A stretch of DNA of 39,762 nt from CAYGZA01 sp964354135 (GCA_964354135.1 CAYGZA010000015.1:1-39762); one strand, 5' to 3'; numbered from the stretch's first letter, positions 25,759 through 34,150 are shown. A program made the numbers and translations. The notes: generated by a model from the sequence alone, not told the origin.

Positions 25759-26679
25759 ATGCTTCTTTTTGTTGACGAGAGCGGTCACAGCAAGAGCGGG
25801 ACTCCTTGCGAGGTCTTGGCGGGGGTGGCCATTTCGGAGGAGGATTTGTGGAACCTCATTCGAGCGGTTCGCGCTGCGGAGAGGGATTCGTTTGGCGACT
25901 ACCTGCGAAACCTGCTGTCCAAAGAAGTCAAGGCGCGAAAACTGCTCAAGAAGAAGCGATTTCGGATTGCGGCAAAGGCGATTGAGATCTCCGCAGAAGA
26001 CCGTGTGAAGTTGGCTCACTCCCTGCTCGTAAAGGGGAAATCTGCGCGCGAAAGGGGATTGGCCAAAGCGGGAGAAACCTTCGCGGAAATGGTTGGCTAT
26101 AGTCGGCAGGTCTTGGCATTTGTTCATCAGGTGTTGGACATCGCTGCCAGCTTCAACGTACAGGTGTTCGCTTCTGTGGTTGACCCGCAGGCACCGCGCC
26201 CCGAACCGGGGAAGCTTCGGAAAGATTACGTTTACCTCTTCGAGCGATACTCCTACTTCCCGGAGACCTTGCCTCGCAGAGAACGAGGGCTGATCGTCTT
26301 TGACGAATTGGAGAAGACGCAGTCCCACATCTTGCTACAACAGATGGCAGCTTACTTCCTGAGTCCTACGGGAAAGTACCGTAGCTCCCGGATCGTGCCG
26401 GAACCCTTCTTCGTACACTCGGATTTGACGACCGGCGTGTTCTTGGCCGACGTGGCTGCCTACATTATCGGATGGGGATGGAGACTGAAACGAATGCCCC
26501 AGCCCTTGCGGCCCGAGCTGCGTCCCTTTGCGACGAAACTCCATCACATGCAGTTTCGTGGCGAGAAGCCCAAGATCACCGGGGATGGCGTTTGGCCGCT
26601 GGAGGGCATCAAGTACATCGACAATCTCAGGGGACGATTCGATCGGGACGAAGAGGAGGAAGACGAGGCGCAAAAGTAA
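25759..26679 (+). CDS. DUF3800 protein
   Basis: 306 residues from the ATG at 25759; an upstream ATG at 25729 (4 bp after the lyase stop) would add ten residues, but the family starts at LLFVDESGH. The N-terminal FVDESG (D6, E7) and later GLIVFDELEK and TTGVFLADVAAYIIGWGWR are the conserved acidic positions of DUF3800, a fold related to RNase H nucleases. The C-terminus is acidic (RDEEEEDEAQK). Codon use is visibly less GC-biased than in neighbouring genes, suggesting transfer. DUF3800 genes occur often in phage, plasmid and defence regions; the function is not firmly established. Confidence 0.85.
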   Translation: MLLFVDESGHSKSGTPCEVLAGVAISEEDLWNLIRAVRAAERDSFGDYLRNLLSKEVKARKLLKKKRFRIAAKAIEISAEDRVKLAHSLLVKGKSARERGLAKAGETFAEMVGYSRQVLAFVHQVLDIAASFNVQVFASVVDPQAPRPEPGKLRKDYVYLFERYSYFPETLPRRERGLIVFDELEKTQSHILLQQMAAYFLSPTGKYRSSRIVPEPFFVHSDLTTGVFLADVAAYIIGWGWRLKRMPQPLRPELRPFATKLHHMQFRGEKPKITGDGVWPLEGIKYIDNLRGRFDRDEEEEDEAQK

Positions 26680-26917
26680 AGGCAATGGCCGGTCCGAGCG
26701 GGCCAACCAAAGCCTCCATAATCAATCTAGGGACACAACTCAATCCGTCAAGATATCCTACAGCCGAAACAGGGTGCCTCGTGGCCCGTGCCACCCTCTG
26801 AAGGAGTACGGCGAATCGCAGCCGCCGTTCCGGCAATGCCGCGTCGGGGGGTGCTGTCCCCGGCCGACCGGAGGCCCGTATCCGTCGTCACACGACCCCT
26901 GACGGAGCATCCATGCC

Positions 26918-27997
26918 ATGGCAATTGCAACTTTTGCAGCGCATTTCTGGTCGCGCCTCGTTGTGCTGGGAATCACTGCCTGTACCACGGCCTTAGCCGC
27001 GGGAGAGAGGCAACAGCAAGGGGCCACCCGGCCGGCCGCGTGGCTCGTCCGCCCGGAACAAACGGGGCCTCAGATCGCCGAATGGACCCGGAAGTATCCA
27101 AACGTGGTCTCGCTGGAGACCCAAAGGACCTTCGGCGGCAATACGGCCTACGCCGTGACGGTTACCGATCGGAGGACTCCCGGTGAGAAAAAAGCGAAGA
27201 TTCTCTTTGCCCAACCGCACGCCCACGAGCCGGCAGCCACGGCCGGGATGATGAACTTCCTGGCACAACTGCTCGAAGGAAAGGATCTGGACGGCCGCAA
27301 GACCAACCTGGACCGCGAGGAGATTCTCCGCCGCTCGCTGCTCACCTTCATCCCCGACGGCAATCCCGACGGCCGCGCCCGCGCCCCGGTGGACTGGTGG
27401 GACGGCAGCAAGTACTCCAATAAGGAGTTCCTGGACTTCGCCTTTGGCCGGACGGCGACGGGCGAGCGCTGCAAACGGGTCGGCCGATGGAGCAACAAGG
27501 ACCAGCAACCGGCCCTGCTGGGGATCGTCTATGAGCAGATCAGCGAGCACGAGTTCGTCGAGCCCAATCGCGATCTCGACTCCTCGTATTTCAGGCTCAT
27601 CCGCCGCTCGCGGGCGAAGCGGGACTACGACCTCCACGTGGACCTCCACCAAACGGAGTTCGAGAAATCGCCGTACCAGGCGATGGTGATTCTGCCCTTC
27701 ATGCAAAAAGAGCTTCCGCCGGCGATCCAGAAGGCCAACGAAGAGGCGGCTGCGGCGGTCTTGCAGGCGTGGCAGGCGACGGGGGCCAAGGCAATCCCCG
27801 AGGCCAAGCCGCTTGGCTACGGCGAGGACCAACTCCAATACTTCCGCAAGTGCTGGAACGATGTGTACAAGTCGACGCCGGTAATCACGATCGAGATCCA
27901 GAGCAATAGCCCCCGCACGCCGCCCGACCTGCAGCGCAAACTGATGGAAGCCGCGATCCGCGCCGCGATTGACTGGACGCTGGCTAGACGTCAGTAG
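26918..27997 (+). CDS. Secreted M14-type zinc carboxypeptidase-like protein
   Basis: 359 residues. The ATG at 26918 follows GGAG by 10 bases; an ATG at 26913 is out of frame. The signal peptide ends near TTALAAGE. The zinc site H-x-x-E is at PHAHEP (H101, E104), with a third histidine in DYDLHVDLHQTEFE (H240 or H244). The catalytic glutamate is probably E326 in VITIEIQSNS. The PDGNPDG and NRDLD loops fit the M14 fold. It should cleave C-terminal residues or peptidoglycan/peptide amide bonds in the periplasm; the substrate is unknown. A clear terminator follows within two bases of the stop. Confidence 0.88.
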   Translation: MAIATFAAHFWSRLVVLGITACTTALAAGERQQQGATRPAAWLVRPEQTGPQIAEWTRKYPNVVSLETQRTFGGNTAYAVTVTDRRTPGEKKAKILFAQPHAHEPAATAGMMNFLAQLLEGKDLDGRKTNLDREEILRRSLLTFIPDGNPDGRARAPVDWWDGSKYSNKEFLDFAFGRTATGERCKRVGRWSNKDQQPALLGIVYEQISEHEFVEPNRDLDSSYFRLIRRSRAKRDYDLHVDLHQTEFEKSPYQAMVILPFMQKELPPAIQKANEEAAAAVLQAWQATGAKAIPEAKPLGYGEDQLQYFRKCWNDVYKSTPVITIEIQSNSPRTPPDLQRKLMEAAIRAAIDWTLARRQ

Positions 27998-27998
27998 G

Positions 27999-28018
27999 AC
28001 GGGCGTCTCGCCCGTTTT
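27999..28018 (+). terminator. Intrinsic terminator after the M14 peptidase gene
   Basis: ACGGGCG and CGCCCGT form a perfect 7-bp stem with a TCT loop, followed by TTT. It lies immediately after the stop codon. Confidence 0.65.
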
Positions 28019-28039
28019 GCACGTGCCCTACCATGGGCA

Positions 28040-28060
28040 GGACCGGCGAGACGCCGGTCC
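28040..28060. repeat. Perfect 9-bp inverted repeat GGACCGGCG/CGCCGGTCC
   Basis: The stem encloses AGA. With the terminator hairpin just before it, this makes a pair of hairpins sharing the motif GGGCGTCTCGCCC / GGCGAGACGCC in opposite orientation. They probably belong to one dispersed intergenic hairpin family. Confidence 0.7.
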
Positions 28061-28084
28061 TATTGGCATTGACAAGAGCACACC

Positions 28085-29176
28085 ATGCCTGATCGGCCGG
28101 GATTCATCTTCGTAACTTGCCAGGTGGGTGCCGAAGCGGCGCTCAAGCGGGAGGTCGCGCGCCAGTGGCCGGTCTTTCGTTTCGCCTATTCGCGGCCCGG
28201 CTTTCTCACCTTCAAGCTGCCCGACGGCCATCTCCTGCCGGACGATTTCGATCTCCATTCGGTCTTCGCCCGGGCGTACGCGTTTTCCTTGGGCAAAGTG
28301 ACCGGCGACGACGCAGAGCGGCTTGCCCGCGGTGTGTGGCGGACGTGGGGCCGGCGGCCCGTGCGGCGGCTCCACGTGTGGGAGCGGGACGCGGCGCCGG
28401 TGGGCGAGGGCGGCTTCGAGCCGTCGGTCACGCCGGCGGCGATGGAGGCGGCTCAAGCCATCCGCGGGGCCTGCCCGCGCCCGAAGATCCTCGCCGAAGC
28501 GGCCGGAGACCCCAATCGGCATGCACGGCGGGGAGAAATCGTCCTCGATTGCATGCTCGTCCGGCCGAACGAGTGGTGGGTCGGGTTTCACAAGGTCAAG
28601 TCGGCCCCTTCGCAGTGGCCGGGCGGCATCATGCCGTTGGAGCTTCCCGCCGATGCCGTCTCGCGGGCCTGGCTGAAAATGGAAGAGGCCCTCCGCTGGT
28701 CGCAACTGCCGATTCCCTCCGGGGCGCGATGCGCGGAAATCGGGAGCGCGCCGGGTGGCGCGACCCAGGCATTGTTGAGCCGGGGACTGATCGTCTTGGG
28801 GGTCGACCCGGCGGCAATGCACCCGGCAGTGCTAGGTCACTCCAACTTCGCTCACCTTCGTTGCCGCGCGGCGCAGGTGCGGCGGCGGGAATTCCGCAAG
28901 ACCCGCTGGCTCATGGCCGACATGAACGTCGCCCCCCAGTACACGCTCGACGTCGTCGAGTCGCTCGTCACCCATCCGCAGGTCAACATCCGCGGGATGT
29001 TGCTGACCCTGAAGCTCTTCGAGTGGAAGCTGGCGGACGAGCTCCCCGGCTATTTGGAGCGGGTGCGGAAATGGGGGTACAGCCGAGTCTGGGCAAGGCA
29101 ACTGGTACACAATCGTCAAGAGGTGTGCGTGGCGGCGCTCCAGAAGCCCTTTGTTCGCAAGACGCTGCCGCACTGA
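28085..29176 (+). CDS. RlmM-type 2'-O-ribose rRNA methyltransferase (FtsJ fold)
   Basis: 363 residues, close to the 366 of E. coli RlmM. The N-terminal half (1-180) corresponds to the RNA-binding/THUMP-like part. The catalytic half begins at VSRAWLKMEEAL. SAM motif I is CAEIGSAPGGATQALL (about 217-230). The K-D-K-E tetrad of 2'-O-methyltransferases is visible: K198, D279 (LMADMNV), K310 (LLTLKLFEW) and E346 (HNRQEVCV). The likely target is a 23S rRNA cytidine, as for RlmM. The exact nucleotide is inferred from family only. Confidence 0.88.
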   Translation: MPDRPGFIFVTCQVGAEAALKREVARQWPVFRFAYSRPGFLTFKLPDGHLLPDDFDLHSVFARAYAFSLGKVTGDDAERLARGVWRTWGRRPVRRLHVWERDAAPVGEGGFEPSVTPAAMEAAQAIRGACPRPKILAEAAGDPNRHARRGEIVLDCMLVRPNEWWVGFHKVKSAPSQWPGGIMPLELPADAVSRAWLKMEEALRWSQLPIPSGARCAEIGSAPGGATQALLSRGLIVLGVDPAAMHPAVLGHSNFAHLRCRAAQVRRREFRKTRWLMADMNVAPQYTLDVVESLVTHPQVNIRGMLLTLKLFEWKLADELPGYLERVRKWGYSRVWARQLVHNRQEVCVAALQKPFVRKTLPH

Positions 29177-29314
29177 TCCGGCGGCCGGCTCGGGGGACCC
29201 GCGAGAGTCCGCTGTTGGGGGCACGAGGATTCCGTTGGGTTGCCGTTCAAGAAAGCGGCCAGCGCAAGCCGAAGCGCGTGGCAAGTCTCTGCGTTGCGCC
29301 TGCCCGATCGACGA

Positions 29315-29343
29315 TTGACTGGTCAACAGGCCCTCCTTACAAT
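29315..29343 (+). promoter_or_regulatory. Strong sigma70-type promoter of the repeat-protein operon
   Basis: TTGACT (29315-29320, 5 of 6), a 17-base spacer and TACAAT (29338-29343, 5 of 6). The predicted start is near 29350. Confidence 0.65.
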
Positions 29344-29391
29344 GGCGGCTTCTCGTGTCCGCACGGGCAGGAAGCGGCCGTCCAACAATAG

Positions 29392-29432
29392 CTCTCTTCT
29401 CACGTCCGCGGGAGAGCGGCAGGGGTGAGGAC
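29392..29432. repeat. CTCTC...GAGAG...GGGGTGAGG intergenic element
   Basis: CTCTC and GAGAG pair across a 15-base loop, followed by CGGCAGGGGTGAGG. This layout resembles the widespread bacterial intergenic element whose antisense translation reads SPLPLxxG. It lies in the transcribed leader of the repeat-protein gene. Confidence 0.45.
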
Positions 29433-29567
29433 AGATGGCGAAGATGCGGAGAATCGAGAGCCTGCCCGGAAATGGCGGACAAGGTGGTTGGGGCAAAGCA
29501 ACGTCGGCTTTTTGGCCGTGTCGCCGAAATAGGTTGCGGGCTTTGTTCCAGCCAAAGGAGATGCGGG

Positions 29568-31724
29568 ATGCTGCGTGATGGGCAACTCGGTCGATGTCGG
29601 CGGGCATTGCGTATCCCCTGGCTCTTCGCGGCGTTTGCGCTGGTTCTGACGTCGGCTTGGCGGGAGGCCGTGGGCGGCCCGGCCGATAAGCCGGCGAAGT
29701 CTGCTTCTGGGCCGTCTGCGTCCGAGCCGTCTGCGTCGCAACCGTCGAAGCCGCAGGAGACCGTCGGAAACCCGCTGGCACCGCAGCTCGTCTCGTTTGT
29801 GGAACAGGAGACCCGGGACGGCCTGAAAGTCCGCAGAATGGAGGGGACTTTCCGCCAATTCAGCCGCTTCCTGGCCGCGAAACTGGACAGCACCGCGGGC
29901 GACCTGCGAACCAGCGAAGTAACGGGCAACTGCCGCCTCAGTTGGTACGATCACCTGCTGCGGAACCCGTTGAGTGCCACCGCAGAAGCGGAACAGTTTA
30001 CCCGGGAGCTGCACCAGTCGCTGATGGGCAACCACGAGGGGCTCGACCGCGCTCTGAGGATCGCCCGCCTGAAAATGGACGCCGGCCGCCGCGAAGCGGG
30101 CTCTTACGCGGCGGTCGCCAGCCCCGAGCAGGCCCTGGAGGCAGTCAAGCAGGCGCTGGCCGGGGCTCAGGTCGGATACGCGGCCGCGCTGGCTCCCTTG
30201 GATCGCCGGGAGATCGGCGAGCTTGTCCAGGGTCTTTACCCCATCTTGACCTCGCAGAACCGCGAGGGTCACACCCTGGTGGACCGCTCCACGGGGCGGA
30301 GGTTGTGCGACCTGTTGGAGAAGATGGACCGCCGCGGCCTGTTCTCCGCGGCCGATGCGCTGGCGCCCCTCGTGGATCCCCAGCTCCTCAAGCAGCTCGC
30401 CAACCTGCCCGACGACGGGAACGTCAAGGTCGAAGGGGCCTCGGGAAAGATCGTCCGGAAGCTCGCCACGCCGGCGGGCAACATCGTGATCGGCGGCAAG
30501 GAAAAGAACGTCTACGACCTGGACAAGATGGCCGACACCAGCGCGGTCATCGACCTGGGTGGGGACGACGTCTACCGAGAGGGAGTCGCGGGCTTCCAGC
30601 GCCCGGTGCTGGTCGTCATCGACCTGGCGGGCAACGACAAATACCAGGGCGTCAGGCCCGGCATTCAGGGCGGAGCGGTCCTGGGCGTTTCGATGCTCGT
30701 CGACGTGTCGGGCAGCGACGTGTACCAGGCCCAGGACGTGGCCCAAGGGTCGTGCCTCGGCGGCGTCGGCATCCTGGTGGACATGGATGGGAATGATCGG
30801 TACGTCGGGCTCCGCCGCGTGCAGGGGCACGCTCTCGGCGGCCTGGGGATACTCCTGGACCGCGCCGGCAAGGACGACTATCGTGCCGCCATGTGGGCCC
30901 AGGGCTTCGGTGCTCCGCTCGGGTTCGGTGTGCTGGAGGACCTGGCGGGGGCGGACCACTATTACGCCGGGGGGCTCTATTTCGATTCCTATCCGGAAAC
31001 GCCGGGCTACGAAGGGTGGTCTCAGGGGGTGGGCGCCGGGCTGCGGCAGGCGGCCGACGGCGGCATCGGCGTGATCCTCGACGGCGGCGGCGACGACGTC
31101 TACGAGTACGACTACATCTCTCACGGCGGCGGCTACTGGCTGGGGCTGGGCTTCGCCCGCGACTTCGGCGGCAACGATCGCCGCCTCGGCGGCACCCAAA
31201 ACGCCTACAACGGCGGCCCGCGCGGCGAACCCATGTTCCAGCGATTCAGCAACGGGTTCGGGTGCCACTACGCTCTCGGGTTCTGCTTCGACGACGCGGG
31301 AGACGACGCCTACGGCGGCACGATCATGGGCCTCGGATTCGGCTGGGACGCCTCAATGGGCGTCCTGTGCGACTTCGGCGGAAACGACCGCTACGAGTCG
31401 ACCGGCGGCGGCACCCAGGGCAACGGGGCTCAGGCCAGCCTCGGCATCCTGTTCGACTACGGCGGCGACGACGTTTACCTTGGCTATTCGCAAGGCTATG
31501 CGTCGCCGACCATCACGTATCACCCGGTGGGCCAGTGCGGAGGCAACTTCAGCTTCGTGATCGACTACGGAGGCAAGGACTCCTACGGCTGCGGGGTGGA
31601 GAACAACAGCTACAACACCCGCGGCACCGAGGGCGGATTCCTCATCGACCGCCCCCTTCCTGAAGAGGTCGCCAAGCAGAAATCGGTCCAGCAAGCTTCC
31701 GCCGGGGCCAAGGCCGCGCCTTGA
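29568..31724 (+). CDS. Secreted protein with tandem D-x-x-G-x-D-x-Y repeats
   Basis: 718 residues from the ATG at 29568 (AGGAG 7 bases upstream), starting with a twin-basic signal region and hydrophobic core (RIPWLFAAFALVLTSAW). After a Ser/Pro/Ala linker, residues 80-310 are mainly helical. Residues about 323-680 hold twelve spaced copies of a motif such as IDLGGDDVY, IDLAGNDKY, VDVSGSDVY, VDMDGNDRY, LDRAGKDDY, CDFGGNDRY and FDYGGDDVY, separated by Gly-rich beta segments (QGxxLGGxGxLxD). This suggests a beta-roll or solenoid with regularly placed acidic loops, possibly binding Ca2+. It is co-directional with the cyclase-like gene 43 bp downstream. I do not recognise a described family; function is unknown. 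Confidence 0.85.
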   Translation: MLRDGQLGRCRRALRIPWLFAAFALVLTSAWREAVGGPADKPAKSASGPSASEPSASQPSKPQETVGNPLAPQLVSFVEQETRDGLKVRRMEGTFRQFSRFLAAKLDSTAGDLRTSEVTGNCRLSWYDHLLRNPLSATAEAEQFTRELHQSLMGNHEGLDRALRIARLKMDAGRREAGSYAAVASPEQALEAVKQALAGAQVGYAAALAPLDRREIGELVQGLYPILTSQNREGHTLVDRSTGRRLCDLLEKMDRRGLFSAADALAPLVDPQLLKQLANLPDDGNVKVEGASGKIVRKLATPAGNIVIGGKEKNVYDLDKMADTSAVIDLGGDDVYREGVAGFQRPVLVVIDLAGNDKYQGVRPGIQGGAVLGVSMLVDVSGSDVYQAQDVAQGSCLGGVGILVDMDGNDRYVGLRRVQGHALGGLGILLDRAGKDDYRAAMWAQGFGAPLGFGVLEDLAGADHYYAGGLYFDSYPETPGYEGWSQGVGAGLRQAADGGIGVILDGGGDDVYEYDYISHGGGYWLGLGFARDFGGNDRRLGGTQNAYNGGPRGEPMFQRFSNGFGCHYALGFCFDDAGDDAYGGTIMGLGFGWDASMGVLCDFGGNDRYESTGGGTQGNGAQASLGILFDYGGDDVYLGYSQGYASPTITYHPVGQCGGNFSFVIDYGGKDSYGCGVENNSYNTRGTEGGFLIDRPLPEEVAKQKSVQQASAGAKAAP

Positions 31725-31767
31725 CGCCGGGAGCCGAGGCAGTCTTTGTTTCCAGGAGGTGTGTGGA

Positions 31768-33072
31768 ATGGGTCGGATCTTTGGGAATCTGGGCACCGCT
31801 GCGGTGTTGGGCTTCGTGTTGGTTGTCGGCGCGGCACCGAGGGACCTGCCGGCCGGCGAGCCACAGAAACAAGCTCCCGCCGCTGACGCCAAAGCCGAAA
31901 CCAAACCCGATACTAAGCCCGATACTAAGCCCGATACCAAACCCGACGCCAAACCCGACGCCAAACCCGAAACCAAACCCGAAACCAAGCCGCGGCCGCA
32001 ACCCGCGCTCGGCCCGCAGTGGATAGCCCTGCGGGATCACATCCGGCGGACGTTGGCTCATTACTACCGCCTCCCCGTCAATACCGCCGACAACACGCCG
32101 GCCAACGTGCTGCACTTCTGCACGGCCTTCGGCTGCGACACCGAGATCCGCTACGGCGGTCCTTCGGGAAACACGCTCAGCGGCGTCGGCGCCTTGTGCT
32201 ACAACTATCCGTGCGCCGGGTACCATCTCCTTGCGACCGACGAGAACCAGGTCATCGCGAAGGTCGGCTTCGGGCTCCAGGAGAGACCTTCGCAAATGCT
32301 TGCGATGCTCGCCCTTTCCACCGTTCCCGCAAGCTACGAGCTGCGCGTCGGCGAGAAACGGGGGACGATCGCGGACCTCGTCGAATACGAGAAGCTCACG
32401 TGCCAAGCCGGTGGCGACTTGTCGCTCAAGCTGGTCGGGCTTTCGTTCTACGTCCCGGACGATGCGAGCTGGAAGAACCGGCTCGGGGAGTCCTGGTCCC
32501 TGGAGCGGGTCCTTCAGGAGGAGTTGGATCGGACGCCGGCCATCGACAACTGCGACGTCACCAACCGCCTCCTGGGGCTCAGCTCGGCGATCCAGCGGCG
32601 AACCCGCGCCGGCCAGGTGCGGGACGGAGTGTATCGCCGGGCGCAGGAACACCTCACGAAGTACTACGATTTCGCCCTCGGGCTGCAAAACGCCGACGGG
32701 AGCTGGCACCCCGATTTCTTCGCCGCCCGAGGCACCGGCAACGAGTTGTTCGGGGTGCTGCTGTCGACGGGCCACATCCTCCGCTGGCTCGTCTCCTCGC
32801 TCCCGGAAGACCGCCTGGACGACCCCCGGGTGGTCCGCTCGGTCGCTTACGTGACGGGCCAGTTGCAGGATCGCGTGTCCCGGTGGGACGTGACCGAGGC
32901 GGCGCCGCGGGAAGTGGCCGCCGTGATGCACGCGGCGCACGCCCTACGGGTCTACGACCGAAGGTTCTTCCGGCCCAAGGAGCCGCCGAAGGCCGAGACC
33001 CCGGCCGCGCCGAAATCCGAGACCCCGGCAGCGGAGCCGGCCGCAAAGCCACGGCAAGTCCGGGCGCAGTGA
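31768..33072 (+). CDS. Secreted prenyltransferase/squalene-cyclase-fold-like protein
   Basis: 434 residues from the ATG at 31768, 8 bases after AGGAGG; a GTG at 31759 overlaps the Shine-Dalgarno and is rejected. A signal peptide (LGTAAVLGFVLVVGAAPRDLPAG) is followed by a 30-residue Lys-Pro-Asp/Glu-Thr repeat linker. The domain at residues 75-400 has repeated helices with a QW-like motif, LGLQNADGSWHPDFF, as in alpha/alpha toroids of terpene cyclases and prenyltransferases. No DxDD or DCTAE acid motif is seen, so cyclase activity is doubtful. It may be a structural or binding member of the fold. It is likely co-transcribed with the repeat protein upstream. The C-terminus is again a Pro/Ala/Glu-rich tail. 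Confidence 0.75.
   Translation: MGRIFGNLGTAAVLGFVLVVGAAPRDLPAGEPQKQAPAADAKAETKPDTKPDTKPDTKPDAKPDAKPETKPETKPRPQPALGPQWIALRDHIRRTLAHYYRLPVNTADNTPANVLHFCTAFGCDTEIRYGGPSGNTLSGVGALCYNYPCAGYHLLATDENQVIAKVGFGLQERPSQMLAMLALSTVPASYELRVGEKRGTIADLVEYEKLTCQAGGDLSLKLVGLSFYVPDDASWKNRLGESWSLERVLQEELDRTPAIDNCDVTNRLLGLSSAIQRRTRAGQVRDGVYRRAQEHLTKYYDFALGLQNADGSWHPDFFAARGTGNELFGVLLSTGHILRWLVSSLPEDRLDDPRVVRSVAYVTGQLQDRVSRWDVTEAAPREVAAVMHAAHALRVYDRRFFRPKEPPKAETPAAPKSETPAAEPAAKPRQVRAQ
31891..31989 (+). repeat. 12-bp coding tandem repeat (Lys-Pro-Asp/Glu-Thr/Ala linker)
   Basis: About eight 12-base units (AAACCCGATACT and variants) encode the peptide KPDT/KPDA/KPET repeated. It forms an extended linker between the signal peptide and the folded domain. 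Confidence 0.85.
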
Positions 33073-33109
33073 GGATATGAAATCACCGCGTAGCCGAGGA
33101 CGGCTGCCC

Positions 33110-33128
33110 AAAAAAAGGCCGCACCGGC
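33110..33128 (-). terminator. Possible terminator of birA
   Basis: Read on the minus strand, a short GCCG-GTG-CGGC stem is followed by C and seven T. It begins at the birA stop codon. The stem is only 4 bp, so this is tentative. Confidence 0.35.
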
Positions 33129-33986
33129 TCAGGCCCGCGGGTTCCCACGCCGGGCAACTTCTCGGACGATGCCGCTCGAAAACGCCTTCCGCCCCGCGGG
33201 CGTGTCGAGGAGCAGGGCCCCGTCGGGCGCGATGCCCGCACAGCGGCCCCGCGTCAATCGCCGGCCCCGCTCGACCGAAAGCAGTTGGCCGCGTTGCAGG
33301 CACAGGCCGTCGGCTCGCGCAGCAACGTCTTGCGGCGAGCTCCCCAGCTCGATCAAGAGCGATTCCAGGCGTCCCAAGAGCGCGGCCAGGATCGCCGTGT
33401 GATGGTGTCGCTTTTTCGTCAGGTCCCTCAGGGTGACTGCGCTATGCCGGAGATCCTCGGGGGCCTCGTGGACCGAGTTGTTGGTGTTCACGCCGACCCC
33501 GATGACGTGCATTCCCCCCGGCAACACCTCGACCAGGATCCCCGCCAGCTTGCGGCCGCCGGCGTAGACGTCGTTCGGCCAATGGATTCCGACTTTTCGG
33601 CGGCGGAGCAGGGGAGCCACGGTCTCGACCACGGCCACGGCCGCCGCCAACGCGATCATCGGCCCCCGGCTTGGACGGACGCCGAATGGATGAGGGTCCA
33701 ATAGCAGGCTGCACGCAAGACTCCCCTTGCCCGTCCACCAGCGATTGCCGCCTCGCCCCCGCCCTGCGGTTTGCTGATCCGCAACGATCAGAAGCGGCAA
33801 AGGGGAAGTCCCCTGGGCGGCGTATTGTTTGGCCCGGTCGTTGGTGGAGCCAACCGTCGCGAGGTGCTCCACCGCGGCAACAAACGTCTCCCGCAGAAGT
33901 CGCTCGGTATCCAACACGGCCTTGGAGTTCCAGGAAGGATGCGATAACTGGGCATAATGCGCCATTGAGCCGAAAACCAGGTCCAT
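33129..33986 (-). CDS. birA: Biotin--[acetyl-CoA-carboxylase] ligase without the HTH domain
   Basis: 285 residues from the ATG at 33986; an ATG at 33965 is the alternative, and neither has a good Shine-Dalgarno. The enzyme makes biotinyl-AMP and attaches biotin to carrier lysines. Conserved parts are VGSTNDRAK, LIVADQQTAGRGRGGNRWW (the biotinyl-AMP loop GRGRGG at about 75-80), GIHWPNDVYAGGRKLAGILVE and VIGVGVNTNN. A C-terminal SH3-like part ends at ARRGNPRA. The N-terminal winged-helix DNA-binding domain of E. coli BirA is absent, so it should not act as the biotin repressor. Confidence 0.93.
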   Translation of the reverse strand: MDLVFGSMAHYAQLSHPSWNSKAVLDTERLLRETFVAAVEHLATVGSTNDRAKQYAAQGTSPLPLLIVADQQTAGRGRGGNRWWTGKGSLACSLLLDPHPFGVRPSRGPMIALAAAVAVVETVAPLLRRRKVGIHWPNDVYAGGRKLAGILVEVLPGGMHVIGVGVNTNNSVHEAPEDLRHSAVTLRDLTKKRHHHTAILAALLGRLESLLIELGSSPQDVAARADGLCLQRGQLLSVERGRRLTRGRCAGIAPDGALLLDTPAGRKAFSSGIVREVARRGNPRA

Positions 33987-34120
33987 CCTACCGGGCCGGA
34001 GCCGGAAAGCAACCCTGCGCTCCTTCCATGACCGCCATCGCGCCGTCCGCCCCAAGTGGTCGCGTCCGACCTCCTTGAGCACCTCGGCGTTCTCTCAGCG
34101 TTTCTCCTTCGGCATTCCTC

Positions 34121-34150
34121 TTGACCCCGCGGAGCGATCCCACGTATATT
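34121..34150 (+). promoter_or_regulatory. Strong sigma70-type promoter of the foldase gene
   Basis: TTGACC (34121-34126, 5 of 6), an 18-base spacer and TATATT (34145-34150, 5 of 6). The start would be near 34157, about 70 bases before the ATG. Confidence 0.65.

Larger units (their letters stand above)
29177..29567. other. Spacer with promoter and leader of the repeat-protein operon
   Basis: About 390 bases without a gene. It contains the promoter at 29315-29343 and a repeat-like element at 29392-29432. A leader of about 218 bases ends in AGGAG, 7 bases before the ATG at 29568. The frame is open upstream of that ATG but without signal-peptide character. Confidence 0.6.

Noticed and set aside
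26755..26815. Imperfect GGGTG...CACCC palindrome before the M14 gene as terminator or riboswitch
   Set aside because: Several mismatches, no U-tract and no recognisable riboswitch core.
29400..31268. 622-codon minus-strand frame opposite the repeat-protein gene
   Set aside because: Mirror of the repetitive coding sequence on the other strand; the plus strand has promoter, Shine-Dalgarno and signal peptide.
31768..33072. Active squalene/terpene cyclase
   Set aside because: Only a QW-like motif is seen; no DxDD or DCTAE motif, and the protein is secreted.
33129..33986. BirA as transcriptional repressor
   Set aside because: The N-terminal winged-helix domain is missing.
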